From contig NZ_BBRB01000001.1 of NCBI RefSeq assembly GCF_000975055.1, positions 1-64,000 on the forward strand: a stretch of DNA of 64,000 nt. Direction: 5' to 3'. The DNA comes from Demequina sediminicola (GTDB lineage: Bacteria > Actinomycetota > Actinomycetes > Actinomycetales > Demequinaceae). Position numbers and translations under genes: made by a program. The notes below the pieces were generated by a model. The model had not been told where the DNA came from, did not search any database, and worked only from the letters and a program-made list of their open reading frames with translations. Of the stretch, positions 35,467 through 43,503 are shown in pieces (within the stretch, counting starts at the first letter, position 1; the number at the start of each line of letters is the position of its first letter).

Positions 35467-37983
35467 CTAGTGCAAGAGGCCTCGGCGAGCAGCTGCCGCG
35501 ATAGCTTCCGACCGCGAGGATGCACCCAATTTGCGATACGCCGCCTTGAGTTGTGACCGCACGGTGTTGGCGGAGACAAACAGTTCTGCCGCTGCCTCGT
35601 CGACCGTCAGACCGCCAGCCACGGACCTGAGAGCCGCCACCTCGCGCGCACTCAAGGCACGTTCCGCCAGCGGTGAAGGATACCGGGGAGCAGGTGCCCC
35701 TGGCGCCACTCGATTCCATTGGTCTTCACCCAGCGCCGCGCGAGCCTGCTCGTCAACCATGCTCCACGCACACGGCAACGCGTAGGCGCGAATCAATTCA
35801 TCAGCCCTCGACAGAGACTCCCAAGCTGCGTCGTGTTCCTTCAGTTGCAGGCAACACATCAGTCGCACCACCGCGCCGTGGGTCCTCGCCACCGGCCCAC
35901 CGTAACTACCCCATTTAACCAACGTGGCCGCATCAAGTGCCGCCCTGGCATCGCCCAGCACATACTCGACGTGCGCCTTCAACGCCTGAACTCGCGGCAA
36001 GGGGGGCAGGACCGACAGCACCGATTGAGCGCGATCTGGTTGCCCCAGAGAAAGACGGACTTCAGCCTCCGCCAATCCCACGAGCGCATAAGAGAAACTC
36101 GACTCCGGCATCAGGTCCGCGCGTGCCAGACGTTGCCGCGCGATGTCATCAAGCAACGCCATAGGCGCGCCCTGCGACTGCGCGACTATCGCCTGAACGT
36201 ACAACGTGAAGGCCCAAAACTCATCGCGCTCGGCGACGCTCATCGGGTCCTCAAGGTGCTCCACAGCATCGGCCGTCCGCCCCTGGTAGACAGCGACCAA
36301 CGCGAGCGCCAAGTTCTCCGCGACCATGGCGATACGTGTCCACCGGCCGCGCGGCCGGCGCAGGGCCCTCGCACGCTCCAGCCACGCTTGCGCATCCGCC
36401 ACGTCACCGTCGATGGCCGACATCAGTGCGAGGCAGCCAGCTGCGTTCCGTGGCACAAAATCGACACGACTCGCGGGTCCAAGGGTGTAACTCGTTTCGA
36501 AGTGCTCGCGAGCGCGGGGCAGGTCGAATGCGAACAGAGACGTGATCCCCCACTGGAGAAACACGATGGGGGCAAACGACGCCGCGATGGTGCGCTCACC
36601 AGACACTGCCTGCACCTTGGCGTGAGCCATAGCGACGCTGTCGCGCGCCTCGTCAAAGTTGCCTATGCGCCGTGCACGGAGCATGCGCCACAGACCGTAC
36701 AGCGCCATGTCTTGGGCAGGCTGAACCGGACGAGATTGTTCTCGCTCCTCCTGCCCATGGATCCGAGAGAAATTCTCTTCTGGATTGAGTGCAGGCCAAC
36801 TGTCGGACGACAGCGCCAACGTGCGCATGTCCAGCGCAATCTCAAGTCCCGACATCAACCCCAGACGTGACTCTCGAAGTCGCGCGGGAAGCGCACCCAA
36901 CGCCCACGCCACCAGTCCAGCGTGATCGATAAAGAGTTCAGACCAGTTTCGTTCGAATATGACGGTGGCGGCTTCCCACTCTTCGCCCTCGATGGCGTGA
37001 TAGAGCGCTACATCCGGATGGAGTGCACCGTCGGTCATTTCCAGCATCGCTCGATGCTCCGCGCGCAAGGATGCCGGGTCGACCGCCTGCCTGCGGCGCA
37101 CGAGCGTCCCACGAACCGCCGGAATCACCCGCAGGCGTTGACTCGCCCCGTGTCCACGGACTGCCGCAAGTGACGCACGCGTCACAACGTCGACGAGGGC
37201 GTCAAACTGTTCATCGGAGGCCCGCGTCAAGCGCCGCAGCGTGGACCGATCACACCACGTCGCTGCGGCTGTGGCCTCCAGCAGCGCGAGACTCTCTGCA
37301 TCAAGGCGCGACAACAGTTCGGTGTCCACATATCCGTCAAGGACCTCTGACAGCAACACATCACGTGAATGCGTGCGTGCTGACAACAAGGCGACGGCCG
37401 CCGGCCACCCGACCGCGGTTCTCTGGATCTCGAGGGCATCGACAGCATCTGCGCCAGTGCGACCGCGCGTCGCCGCCAAAGCATGCACAATCTGATCGCG
37501 CCCGACACTCAGCTGATCCTCATTGATCACCACTCCCCCGGCAGCTGCAACCGCATGGTCTGGGAGTGAACGTGAGTCTGTGGAGATCACGATGATGGCG
37601 CACTTTGTGCGATCCATGAGCTCGCGGATTCCAGCGAACGCCTGGTCCGCACCTTCGGGAGAGGGATGCGGCAGGTGCGACACCACAAGTGTGTCGAGTT
37701 GACTGAGCCGGTCGTCTGCTGCCAGCGCTGTGAGGGTTTGCTGAAGAGCCTCGGCATTCACCCCGCGCAACGACAGCCACGCACTTCGATCGCGCCGCTC
37801 GGGCTCCGCCGTTAGCCATCCCTCGACCGCATCGGCTTTGGCGTATCCGAACGGCGCACACACCACGGTCAGGGGGTGTCGGGCTTCCAACACCGCATCG
37901 ACCTCTGGTCGGGGCAGTGCCGCGGGATGAGCGCGAGGGCGCCACGAGAGGTCAAGTCGCGGGGTCGCAGAACCGACGGCCAT
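35467..37983 (-). CDS. MalT-like LuxR family regulator with degenerate ATP site
   Basis: This protein of about 838 residues has the layout of large ATP-dependent LuxR (MalT/STAND) activators: N-terminal ATPase-like domain, helical TPR-like middle, and a C-terminal LuxR helix-turn-helix (about 775-838, ALSAREVAALRSVAGGL then FVSANTVRSQLKAAYRKLG). The Walker A position reads APFGYAKADAV where active members have GYGKTT, and the Walker B position LVVSHLPH lacks the Asp pair. ATP hydrolysis is therefore doubtful. ATG 37983 has AAGGAGA just upstream. The giant surface gene directly downstream is the likely target. Confidence 0.8.
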   Translation of the reverse strand: MAVGSATPRLDLSWRPRAHPAALPRPEVDAVLEARHPLTVVCAPFGYAKADAVEGWLTAEPERRDRSAWLSLRGVNAEALQQTLTALAADDRLSQLDTLVVSHLPHPSPEGADQAFAGIRELMDRTKCAIIVISTDSRSLPDHAVAAAGGVVINEDQLSVGRDQIVHALAATRGRTGADAVDALEIQRTAVGWPAAVALLSARTHSRDVLLSEVLDGYVDTELLSRLDAESLALLEATAAATWCDRSTLRRLTRASDEQFDALVDVVTRASLAAVRGHGASQRLRVIPAVRGTLVRRRQAVDPASLRAEHRAMLEMTDGALHPDVALYHAIEGEEWEAATVIFERNWSELFIDHAGLVAWALGALPARLRESRLGLMSGLEIALDMRTLALSSDSWPALNPEENFSRIHGQEEREQSRPVQPAQDMALYGLWRMLRARRIGNFDEARDSVAMAHAKVQAVSGERTIAASFAPIVFLQWGITSLFAFDLPRAREHFETSYTLGPASRVDFVPRNAAGCLALMSAIDGDVADAQAWLERARALRRPRGRWTRIAMVAENLALALVAVYQGRTADAVEHLEDPMSVAERDEFWAFTLYVQAIVAQSQGAPMALLDDIARQRLARADLMPESSFSYALVGLAEAEVRLSLGQPDRAQSVLSVLPPLPRVQALKAHVEYVLGDARAALDAATLVKWGSYGGPVARTHGAVVRLMCCLQLKEHDAAWESLSRADELIRAYALPCAWSMVDEQARAALGEDQWNRVAPGAPAPRYPSPLAERALSAREVAALRSVAGGLTVDEAAAELFVSANTVRSQLKAAYRKLGASSRSEAIAAAARRGLLH

Positions 37984-38103
37984 GACTCTCCTTTCCCGCG
38001 AGCGCGTAGAGGCGTTCAACTGAGGACCATAGTCCTGCATTCAGGGCGCTCGGACCAATTTGAATGAAGTAACAACTGTTCCACCAATGAAGGAGGAAAT
38101 GTC

Positions 38104-38841
38104 ATGCCAGGCACATTTGAGGGAAAGATCGCCGTTGTCACCGGCGGAGCCTCGGGACTCGGCGAGTCTATCGCCAAGAAAGTTGCGGCAGAGGGCGCCA
38201 CTGTCGTCATCGCAGACGTGTCCGGGCGCCAGGATGAATTAGCGAAGGAGATCGGCGGCACCGCCGTCGGGTACAAACTCGATGTCGCAGATGAGGAGGC
38301 AATCAACGCCTTCGAAACGTGGCTTCGCGATCGCTACGGTCACATCGACACACTCTTCAACAACGCCGGAGTTAACGGCGTCATGGCGCTCAGCCACGAG
38401 TACCCCATGGATTCGTTCGACAAGGTCATGTCGGTCAACGCACGCGGCGCGTTCATGGTTCAACGGATGGGGCTGCGGCTCATGCTCGATGAGGGTGGCT
38501 CCATTGTCAACACGGCGTCGATTGGAGGGCTCTTCGCCACACCCACCGCGTCGGCATACATTACGTCGAAGGGAGCTGTGGTGATGATGACCAAGACCGC
38601 CGCCCTCGAATACGCTCGCAAGGGCATCCGCGTCAATGCAGTGGCTCCGGGAATCATTCGTACCCCGTGGCTCGATGGCCTCGATGAGGACCTCATCGAG
38701 ACGCTGGCCCAGCAGGTGCCACAGGGCCGTGTCGGCACATCCGACGAGGCAGCAGATGTTGCTCTATTTCTTGCGAGCGATCACGCGACTCATGTCACCG
38801 GTCAAGTCATGCTGGTCGACGGCGGACGTTCGGCAGGATAG
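38104..38841 (+). CDS. short-chain dehydrogenase/reductase
   Basis: This classical SDR of 245 residues is an NAD(P)-dependent oxidoreductase. TGGASGLG (about 14-21) binds the cofactor, an Asp at VIADVS (end of beta2) favours NAD, NNAG follows beta4, and the catalytic set is Ser in NTASIGG with YITSK. The C-terminal VDGGRSAG is typical. A strong AAGGAGG site lies eight bases before the ATG. It stands alone and is divergent from the LuxR gene. The substrate cannot be assigned. Confidence 0.88.
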   Translation: MPGTFEGKIAVVTGGASGLGESIAKKVAAEGATVVIADVSGRQDELAKEIGGTAVGYKLDVADEEAINAFETWLRDRYGHIDTLFNNAGVNGVMALSHEYPMDSFDKVMSVNARGAFMVQRMGLRLMLDEGGSIVNTASIGGLFATPTASAYITSKGAVVMMTKTAALEYARKGIRVNAVAPGIIRTPWLDGLDEDLIETLAQQVPQGRVGTSDEAADVALFLASDHATHVTGQVMLVDGGRSAG

Positions 38842-38854
38842 CCACACTGCATAC

Positions 38855-38904
38855 GGACTACCTGCGGCGTCGCGTCAGCGAGGACGTGCCACCGCAGGTA
38901 GTCC
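38855..38904. terminator. 13-bp hairpin between SDR and DUF2306 genes
   Basis: GGACTACCTGCGG (38855-38867) pairs perfectly with CCGCAGGTAGTCC (38892-38904). The loop is 24 bases and contains the stop codon of the minus-strand gene, whose last codons form one arm. Confidence 0.5.
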
Positions 38905-39582
38905 CCGCTGCCTTACCCACCACTCAGCGAACACGATGTTCGGCACCCAACACAGAAACGGCACCCACAGGTATGCAGAGGCGAACGCCTCATCGTCGTT
39001 CTCGGCGCCCAGAGCCATGTAGATGACGATCAGGACGATGAGCCAGAGCCGAAGTGTGACTGCAGCGAAGGTGAGCGAATAGTTCCGGATCATCCACGCC
39101 TGGTGGCGAGCGAGATCTCGCCTTCGCGCGGCGCGCACCGCCAGGATGACTGTCCCGAGCCACAGCGCCCCAAGGAGCCCGAAGCCCGCAGTGCCGATGG
39201 CGCCGGCTGAGTTCGATGGCGCTATGACGAGTCCGGACAGCGCCCCAACAACCACGGACACTGCGTAGATGCGTCCCATCACGCGGTGGGTGGCAGTGAA
39301 ACGGCGTCGGAGCCGCTGAGAGAACTGGGCTGGACCGAGGACGAGTGCGGCACAGGCGCTCACAATGTGGACGTAGAGCGCTGACCTGAGAAACGTTGAT
39401 CCTTCCGCGTAGGTGCGCGCTACCTCCGAGCCTTCGGCGAGGTCATCGAGCGGCTGACTGGCGTAAATGCCAGCGCTCACTGCAGCGATGGCAAGGGCGA
39501 GGAGCGCCACAACTCCCCACCCGATCTTTGAGGACGTTGACACGCTGCGCGATTGGACGCGCGTAGGACTCGAAGTCGACAT
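38875..39582 (-). CDS. DUF2306 family membrane protein
   Basis: The 235-residue protein has about six hydrophobic helices. The motif AALVLGPAQFSQRLRRR followed by THRVMGRIY is characteristic of DUF2306, and RHQAWMIRNYSLTFAAVTLR resembles the cytochrome-b561-like His/Arg pattern of the family. Its conserved His residues suggest haem or quinone binding, but no function is established. GGGAGGG precedes the ATG. It is divergent from a TetR gene with two operators between them, so that regulator probably controls it. Confidence 0.75.
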   Translation of the reverse strand: MSTSSPTRVQSRSVSTSSKIGWGVVALLALAIAAVSAGIYASQPLDDLAEGSEVARTYAEGSTFLRSALYVHIVSACAALVLGPAQFSQRLRRRFTATHRVMGRIYAVSVVVGALSGLVIAPSNSAGAIGTAGFGLLGALWLGTVILAVRAARRRDLARHQAWMIRNYSLTFAAVTLRLWLIVLIVIYMALGAENDDEAFASAYLWVPFLCWVPNIVFAEWWVRQRGLPAVARPR

Positions 39583-39614
39583 AGGTACCCTCCCGGGGCC
39601 GCGGCTTAGCCAGT

Positions 39615-39629
39615 GTTAATGCCATTAAC
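39615..39629. promoter_or_regulatory. TetR operator 1, perfect 15-bp palindrome
   Basis: GTTAATG-C-CATTAAC is a perfect palindrome in the 74-base gap between the divergent DUF2306 and TetR genes. Confidence 0.7.
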
Positions 39630-39641
39630 TTAGACGAGGAT

Positions 39642-39656
39642 GTTAATGTCGTCAAC
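39642..39656. promoter_or_regulatory. TetR operator 2, imperfect copy
   Basis: GTTAATG-T-CGTCAAC repeats the first operator with two changes in the right half. Its centre is 27 bases from the first, and it abuts the tetR ATG at 39657, so a bound dimer would block that gene. Confidence 0.55.
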
Positions 39657-40247
39657 ATGAGTGAGAAAACGGCCTATCACCACGGCGCGCTGCGCGAGGC
39701 ACTCCTCCAGGAGGGGCACGATCTCCTCGCAGAAACGGGGCCAGAACAGTTCTCACTCAACGCCCTGGCGCGGCGAGTGGGAGTGTCCCCCGCCGCCCCC
39801 TACCGACACTTCACTGACCGCAACCACCTGATCGACGCAATAGCCGATGCCGGGTACGAACTCTTTGGTGCGGCGCTCGGGGACGCCGTACGCAAGGCGT
39901 CCGATCCCGGCGACGCCGTGCGCGGCATCGTCCGGGCGTACCTCTCCTTCGCAGCGACCCACGCCACCTACTTCTCGGTGATGTTCCGTGACAGGCAGGA
40001 CCGCCCCAACGCGGTTGGCCCACCTTCCTTCACCACTTTCGCCGATGCCATCACCGCCGCACAGCGCAGCGGACACCTGAACCCTCACGACGACGCCGCA
40101 GGCATTGCGCGCGCGATCTGGGCAGGCGTCCACGGTGCCGCGGTGCTCACCAGCACGGGCGGATTCGCCAAAGTAGGGCTGGCAGCTCCCCAGGAACAAC
40201 TCGTCGAAGAGCTGGTCTCACCGCACTTGCGAACGCCACCGGACTAG
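39657..40247 (+). CDS. TetR family regulator with WHG-type C-terminal domain
   Basis: This 196-residue repressor has a TetR helix-turn-helix in residues 10-55: LREALLQEGHDLLAETGPEQ, then SLNALARRVGVSPAAPYRHF with the recognition helix. The C-terminal ligand domain has AYLSFAATHATYFSVMFRDR and IWAGVHGAAVL, as in the WHG (TetR_C_33-like) group. It probably represses itself and the divergent DUF2306 gene through the paired GTTAATG sites. The inducer is unknown. Confidence 0.88.
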   Translation: MSEKTAYHHGALREALLQEGHDLLAETGPEQFSLNALARRVGVSPAAPYRHFTDRNHLIDAIADAGYELFGAALGDAVRKASDPGDAVRGIVRAYLSFAATHATYFSVMFRDRQDRPNAVGPPSFTTFADAITAAQRSGHLNPHDDAAGIARAIWAGVHGAAVLTSTGGFAKVGLAAPQEQLVEELVSPHLRTPPD

Positions 40248-40348
40248 CGTCTGGCAACGCTCTTGCCAACGGGCCACTGCCTCCTAGCGGTGCTTGAGTG
40301 TCACTTCTTCGCCGGATTGAGCGCCCAGTGACCGCCAGGGCACATCAC

Positions 40349-40573
40349 TCAACGCGTTCGGCGAGGCGGCACCGGCTTTGCAGCAACGATGCTGGACACC
40401 GGAATACGCTCCACCCCGCGCACCCCGTCAACCACCACGAGCTCGTCGTCGGCGCTGAGCAGTTCACCGAGCGCATCGGTGGCTTCCCCAGTCGAGATCA
40501 GATAGCGCACCACCACTCGCGCACCGGGCCTCGGTAGGCGGATGCGTCCTTGGCTCTCACTGTGCTCAGGCAT
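40349..40573 (-). CDS. small SH3-like protein resembling the N-terminus of Rv0428c-type acetyltransferases
   Basis: This 74-residue protein contains PGARVVVRYLISTGEATDAL, LLSADDELVVVDG and IPVSSIVAAKPVPPR. These resemble the N-terminal beta-barrel of actinobacterial Rv0428c/cg3035-type GNAT proteins, without the acetyltransferase domain. It may be a stand-alone version or a remnant. The ATG has GGGAGGATGGG upstream; the longer open frame to 40804 runs through a palindromic repeat and is rejected. It converges on tetR. Confidence 0.5.
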   Translation of the reverse strand: MPEHSESQGRIRLPRPGARVVVRYLISTGEATDALGELLSADDELVVVDGVRGVERIPVSSIVAAKPVPPRRTR

Positions 40574-40586
40574 GAACCCATCCTCC

Positions 40587-40626
40587 CAGGAACACCTCTG
40601 CGCACACCAGGAACACCTCTGCGCAC
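40587..40626. repeat. 19-bp direct repeat, period 21
   Basis: CAGGAACACCTCTGCGCAC occurs at 40587-40605 and again at 40608-40626, just upstream of the SH3-like gene (minus strand). No gene is visible between 40574 and 40829; this region holds repeats and a terminator only. Confidence 0.8.
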
Positions 40627-40677
40627 GAGCACACAACGCCGCCACCCAACTCGGCACCACCCCTCCCCGACCGATGC

Positions 40678-40735
40678 GAAGTGGCTCCATTTGCCAGCCT
40701 TGAGGACTCAATACGGTTAAGTGGAGCCATCTGCT
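40678..40735. repeat. diverged copy of the 58-bp palindromic element
   Basis: It keeps the blocks AAGTGGCTCCATTT, TTGAGG, CTCAA and TGGAGCCA in the same order and spacing as the perfect copies at 49418 and 52978, but the inner arms no longer pair. Like copy 2 it is preceded by a CCCCTCC-type run. Confidence 0.7.
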
Positions 40736-40771
40736 GGGCGCTACGGGCAATGGCAGCCCGCGAAACAACAA

Positions 40772-40797
40772 GAGGCCCTCCCGAACGGGAGAGCCTC
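40772..40797 (-). terminator. terminator of tRNA-Pro
   Basis: On the minus strand GAGGCTCTCCC and GGGAGGGCCTC pair with one mismatch, then TTGTTGTTT follows. It lies 33 bases past the tRNA 3' end. Confidence 0.65.
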
Positions 40798-40829
40798 GTG
40801 CCAACGATGTTGCTACACATCACCATGCG

Positions 40830-40903
<74 letters not shown>

Positions 40904-41035
40904 TTGCCCGTTTCCAGGCGTCGTAACTCTAGTACATCTGTGCCGGTCTCAACGACACCACCACAACATCGGCCTTTCCGTACACTCCGATTACACGGCT
41001 TTTCTCCACGAAGTTCCACGGCTCAGGAGGCCACC

Positions 41036-41422
41036 ATGCTCGGTGTTGCACTTGTTTTGGCAGGAGCGGCCGCTCTGCTTCACGTCTACATTTTTTGGAT
41101 GGAGTCGTTTGCGTGGATGCGCCCGGCCACACGAAGAGTCTTTGGGATTGCAAGCGAAGCCGATGCTCGGGCTACTCGGGATATGGCCTACAACCAGGGC
41201 TTTTACAATCTGTTCCTGGCGGTCATTACCGGAGTGGGCATCGGCTTCGCGGCGTCGGGCTCCGAGGCGGTGGGAGCAGCCCTGATCTTCGCCGGTGCAG
41301 GCTCAATGGTGGCTGCGGCCATCGTTCTCATCACGAGTGGTCCTGCGTACCGTAGCGCGGCTATCAAGCAGGCGACTCTTCCACTTCTTGCAGTCGTGTT
41401 CCTGGCCTTCGCGCTGATCTAG
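41036..41422 (+). CDS. DUF1304 family membrane protein
   Basis: This 128-residue protein has four hydrophobic helices. The segments LLHVYIFWMESFAW and AYNQGFYNLFLAVI are the DUF1304 hallmarks (His-x6-Glu in helix 1; NQGxYN before helix 2). Function is unknown. ATG 41036 has AGGAGG six bases upstream; the longer frame to 40721 crosses the tRNA-Pro gene and is spurious. It lies between the two tRNA genes as a single unit. Confidence 0.8.
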   Translation: MLGVALVLAGAAALLHVYIFWMESFAWMRPATRRVFGIASEADARATRDMAYNQGFYNLFLAVITGVGIGFAASGSEAVGAALIFAGAGSMVAAAIVLITSGPAYRSAAIKQATLPLLAVVFLAFALI

Positions 41423-41526
41423 CAGGCCCCGATTGAGCCGTTGCGGCGTGCGAGTTTTTATTGTCGGCGCGGCTCGGCTACTCTAGGAGCGCTGACACGG
41501 TGGATAACGGTTCACCAGCCAGCATT

Positions 41527-41600
41527 GCGGGTGTAGCTCAATGGTAGAGCCTCAGTCTTCCAAACTGATTACGCGGGTTCGATTCCCGTCACCCGCTCCA
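41527..41600 (+). tRNA. tRNA-Gly (anticodon TCC)
   Basis: The cloverleaf has acceptor GCGGGTG/CACCCGC, discriminator T, and an encoded CCA at 41598-41600. Anticodon loop CTTCCAA lies in stem CAGT/ACTG; T-arm GGGTTCGATTCCC is canonical. The encoded CCA differs from the tRNA-Pro gene 0.6 kb away. Confidence 0.95.
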
Positions 41601-41605
41601 TTTGC

Positions 41606-41633
41606 AAAGCCCTCGCCACATGGCGAGGGCTTT
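41606..41633 (+). terminator. intrinsic terminator of tRNA-Gly
   Basis: AAAGCCCTCGCC and GGCGAGGGCTTT form a 12-bp perfect stem with loop ACAT, followed by T, six bases after the encoded CCA. Confidence 0.85.
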
Positions 41634-41676
41634 TGTGTTGCCGGCGTTAACGGAACCGCACTGTGCACTGCGCGCT

Positions 41677-41735
41677 GGGCAACGTGGCGCGCCGGGCAAC
41701 GTGGCGCGCTGCGTAACGTGGCGCGCCGGGCAAGG
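41677..41735. repeat. 17-bp tandem repeat, about 3.5 copies
   Basis: GGGCAACGTGGCGCGCC repeats at 41677, 41694 and 41711 (with small changes) and ends partially at 41728. Each unit contains the palindrome GGCGCGCC or a near copy. It lies in the gap between tRNA-Gly and the convergent DUF1761 gene. Confidence 0.8.
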
Positions 41736-41765
41736 CGGGCTAAGCGAGGCATGTTCCGGACCGGC

Positions 41766-42188
41766 TTACCCGAGGAACATCCCAATGATTGCGCCAGCCG
41801 CGGCAAGCGAGACAGTGTCGTGGACGCCGTCAATCCAGGTCGCTGCTTGCCCGCGCATCGCGAAGCCGTCATGGATCAGGTGCGCTCCCCATCGGAAAGC
41901 CACGCCAAGAACTGCGCCCGTGAGTGCCGCGGCCCACCAGGAATCCACACCCAGTGCTACGAGCAGCACCGCGAGCGCTATGACGCCCAGGAGGTTTCCC
42001 ACGACCATTTGCCCGAAGGCCAATGGCATGTTGGCGCCCTTCATATCTTCATCGGTGAATCCGACGGCGCGTTGCCATTGGCGAAAGAACAGCGGTGGCG
42101 AGTACCACAGCGATCCGATCACGAAAGTGGCGACGAACCCGAGTACGACGCCCAGCCACGGAACTGCATCAAAGTTGAGCCACTCCAT
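41766..42188 (-). CDS. DUF1761 family membrane protein
   Basis: The 140-residue protein has four hydrophobic helices. The N-terminal FVATFVIGSLWYSPPLFFRQW followed by an acidic MKGAN loop matches DUF1761, a family of small integral membrane proteins of unknown function. AGGGAGC lies upstream of the ATG. It is 26 bases downstream of an SRPBCC gene on the same strand, so the two may be co-transcribed. Confidence 0.78.
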   Translation of the reverse strand: MEWLNFDAVPWLGVVLGFVATFVIGSLWYSPPLFFRQWQRAVGFTDEDMKGANMPLAFGQMVVGNLLGVIALAVLLVALGVDSWWAAALTGAVLGVAFRWGAHLIHDGFAMRGQAATWIDGVHDTVSLAAAGAIIGMFLG

Positions 42189-42214
42189 TGTTTGCTCCCT
42201 TGTGTCGTTGTCGT

Positions 42215-42688
42215 CTACGCGCCTTCAGTGCTTCCTTCTGCCGCGGATGCGATGTCGGCGAGGTCGTCAGCGACGACCTTCTTGGTGGCCTTCATGCCAC
42301 TTGCGCCAAACACCACCCATCCGAGTTTCTGAACAAAGGAGGGGTCACGCGGCTCCCCGGTAAACGAGCAAGTGAGCCGGGTACCAGAGTCGATCGGTTC
42401 GCAATGGAACTCGGTCGTGTAATACGTACCGTGGGACAAGGACCCGACGGTGGTCCGCACGGGGGCTTGGATGCCTGTCACTTCCATGACTTCGGAGGCT
42501 TCGCGTCCAAACATCTTGCGGGTCTCACGCCAGATGGTGCCGACTTCGTACCCGTCGCCCTCGAGGCGTTCAACCTTGAGAATCCCTGACATGACTTCTG
42601 TGGCGTGATCGAGATCGGTGAGCACCTCGAAGACGCGCTCGGGTGGCGCCTCGATGTCTCGCGTCACTTCAACAGTCCGGGGTTTCAT
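42215..42688 (-). CDS. SRPBCC (START-like) family protein
   Basis: This 157-residue protein opens with the helix-grip signature VTRDIEAPPERVFEVLTDLD, followed by RLEGDGYEVGTIWRET and a C-terminal long helix (KLGWVVFGASGMKATKKVVA). The fold forms a hydrophobic cavity for lipids or aromatic ligands; polyketide-cyclase-like proteins belong here. Ligand unknown. GAGGAAA precedes the ATG. It is in line with the DUF1761 gene and a second SRPBCC-like gene 59 bases upstream. Confidence 0.75.
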   Translation of the reverse strand: MKPRTVEVTRDIEAPPERVFEVLTDLDHATEVMSGILKVERLEGDGYEVGTIWRETRKMFGREASEVMEVTGIQAPVRTTVGSLSHGTYYTTEFHCEPIDSGTRLTCSFTGEPRDPSFVQKLGWVVFGASGMKATKKVVADDLADIASAAEGSTEGA

Positions 42689-42747
42689 CGCTGTTTCCTC
42701 AGTTCACTCGGCAACTTCCCTGCTTTCAAGGATAGTCCCGGTACGAG

Positions 42748-43278
42748 TCAGGCGCTCGTGGGGTCAGTTACCTCGGGCTCGTCGGCGTCAAAGTGCCCGT
42801 ATCCGCACTCCTCAATGAGGTATCGCTGAAGCACGGAATACGCCACCAAGAAGTCGTCGCCTGCGTCGCTCTTGAGCGACCTCGATTTCAGTTTGACCGC
42901 TGCATATTCGCCAAGGGAAAGGTTGCGCGTACGGAGCACGATCCGTTGACGAAGTTCTTGCGCCCGTCCGTTGCTGACACCAAAGGACATGGTCGAGGTG
43001 GTGGTGACATCCGGCGCACGGAGCTCCGTGACATAGGACTCGGGACGCTTCACCTCGACAAGACGCTGCTGCACCATGAAGTCGGAGCCGTCCTTCGCGT
43101 GGCCTGTTGTCACAAACTCTGAGTTGACTTGACCCCATGCACCTTCGACGACGTCGATGCGTTCGATCTGGGGATGGAGCCGCACTTGCGCCTCACGATC
43201 GTCGATGAACGCCCAAATGTCCTCGATGGCGGCATCAAGTGGCAAAGTGAACTCGCTCGTCAGCGTCAGGTGGGGCAT
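42748..43278 (-). CDS. SRPBCC-like protein (DUF2505-type)
   Basis: This 176-residue protein probably shares the helix-grip fold: LTSEFTLPLDAAIEDIWAFI, a beta-rich middle (VQQRLVEVKRPESYVTELRA) and a long C-terminal helix region. The start at 43278 has AAGGAGA six bases upstream; the longer open frame to 43404 would cover the promoter of the leader peptide gene. Function unknown. It is divergent from the cysteine leader. Confidence 0.6.
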   Translation of the reverse strand: MPHLTLTSEFTLPLDAAIEDIWAFIDDREAQVRLHPQIERIDVVEGAWGQVNSEFVTTGHAKDGSDFMVQQRLVEVKRPESYVTELRAPDVTTTSTMSFGVSNGRAQELRQRIVLRTRNLSLGEYAAVKLKSRSLKSDAGDDFLVAYSVLQRYLIEECGYGHFDADEPEVTDPTSA

Positions 43279-43336
43279 GGCTTCTCCTTTTCCAGGGACG
43301 ATGCTAGCGGCAGGGACGTTGTCACGTCCCCTGATC

Positions 43337-43365
43337 TTGCTCCCCTGGGGCATCGGCGCTAGCCT
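43337..43365 (+). promoter_or_regulatory. promoter candidate for the cysteine leader and cysK-cysE
   Basis: TTGCTC (43337-43342) and TAGCCT (43360-43365) are 17 bases apart. Transcription would begin near 43372, 24 bases before the leader peptide ATG. A palindrome GGGACGT-tgtc-ACGTCCC (43313-43330) lies just upstream and could bind a regulator. Confidence 0.4.
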
Positions 43366-43395
43366 GGCCATAACCGCACTCGGAAGGACGGCCCC

Positions 43396-43503
43396 ATGAG
43401 CCACGCAACGCGCTTTGACGCGGCGTTCGCTCCTGCCTCCTCGATGTGTATGACCTCCGCTTGCATGTGCTGTGCCATGTGCGACGCGGACTGCTGTCTG
43501 TAG
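43396..43503 (+). CDS. cysteine-rich leader peptide upstream of cysK
   Basis: The 35-residue product ends SMCMTSACMCCAMCDADCCL: seven of its last 18 residues are cysteine. GGAAGGA stands seven bases before ATG 43396. It lies 148 bases ahead of cysK on the same strand. Such short Cys-rich frames are known in mycobacteria as cysteine-responsive attenuators, where ribosome stalling at Cys codons lets downstream cysteine genes be expressed. The stop codon TAG is the first base of a 10-bp hairpin. No family similarity is needed for this role; the composition and position are the evidence. Confidence 0.75.
   Translation: MSHATRFDAAFAPASSMCMTSACMCCAMCDADCCL

Noticed and set aside
35719-36870. A 383-residue open frame opposite the LuxR regulator
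   Set aside because: Arg/Gln/His-rich composition without domains, lying entirely within a recognised gene.
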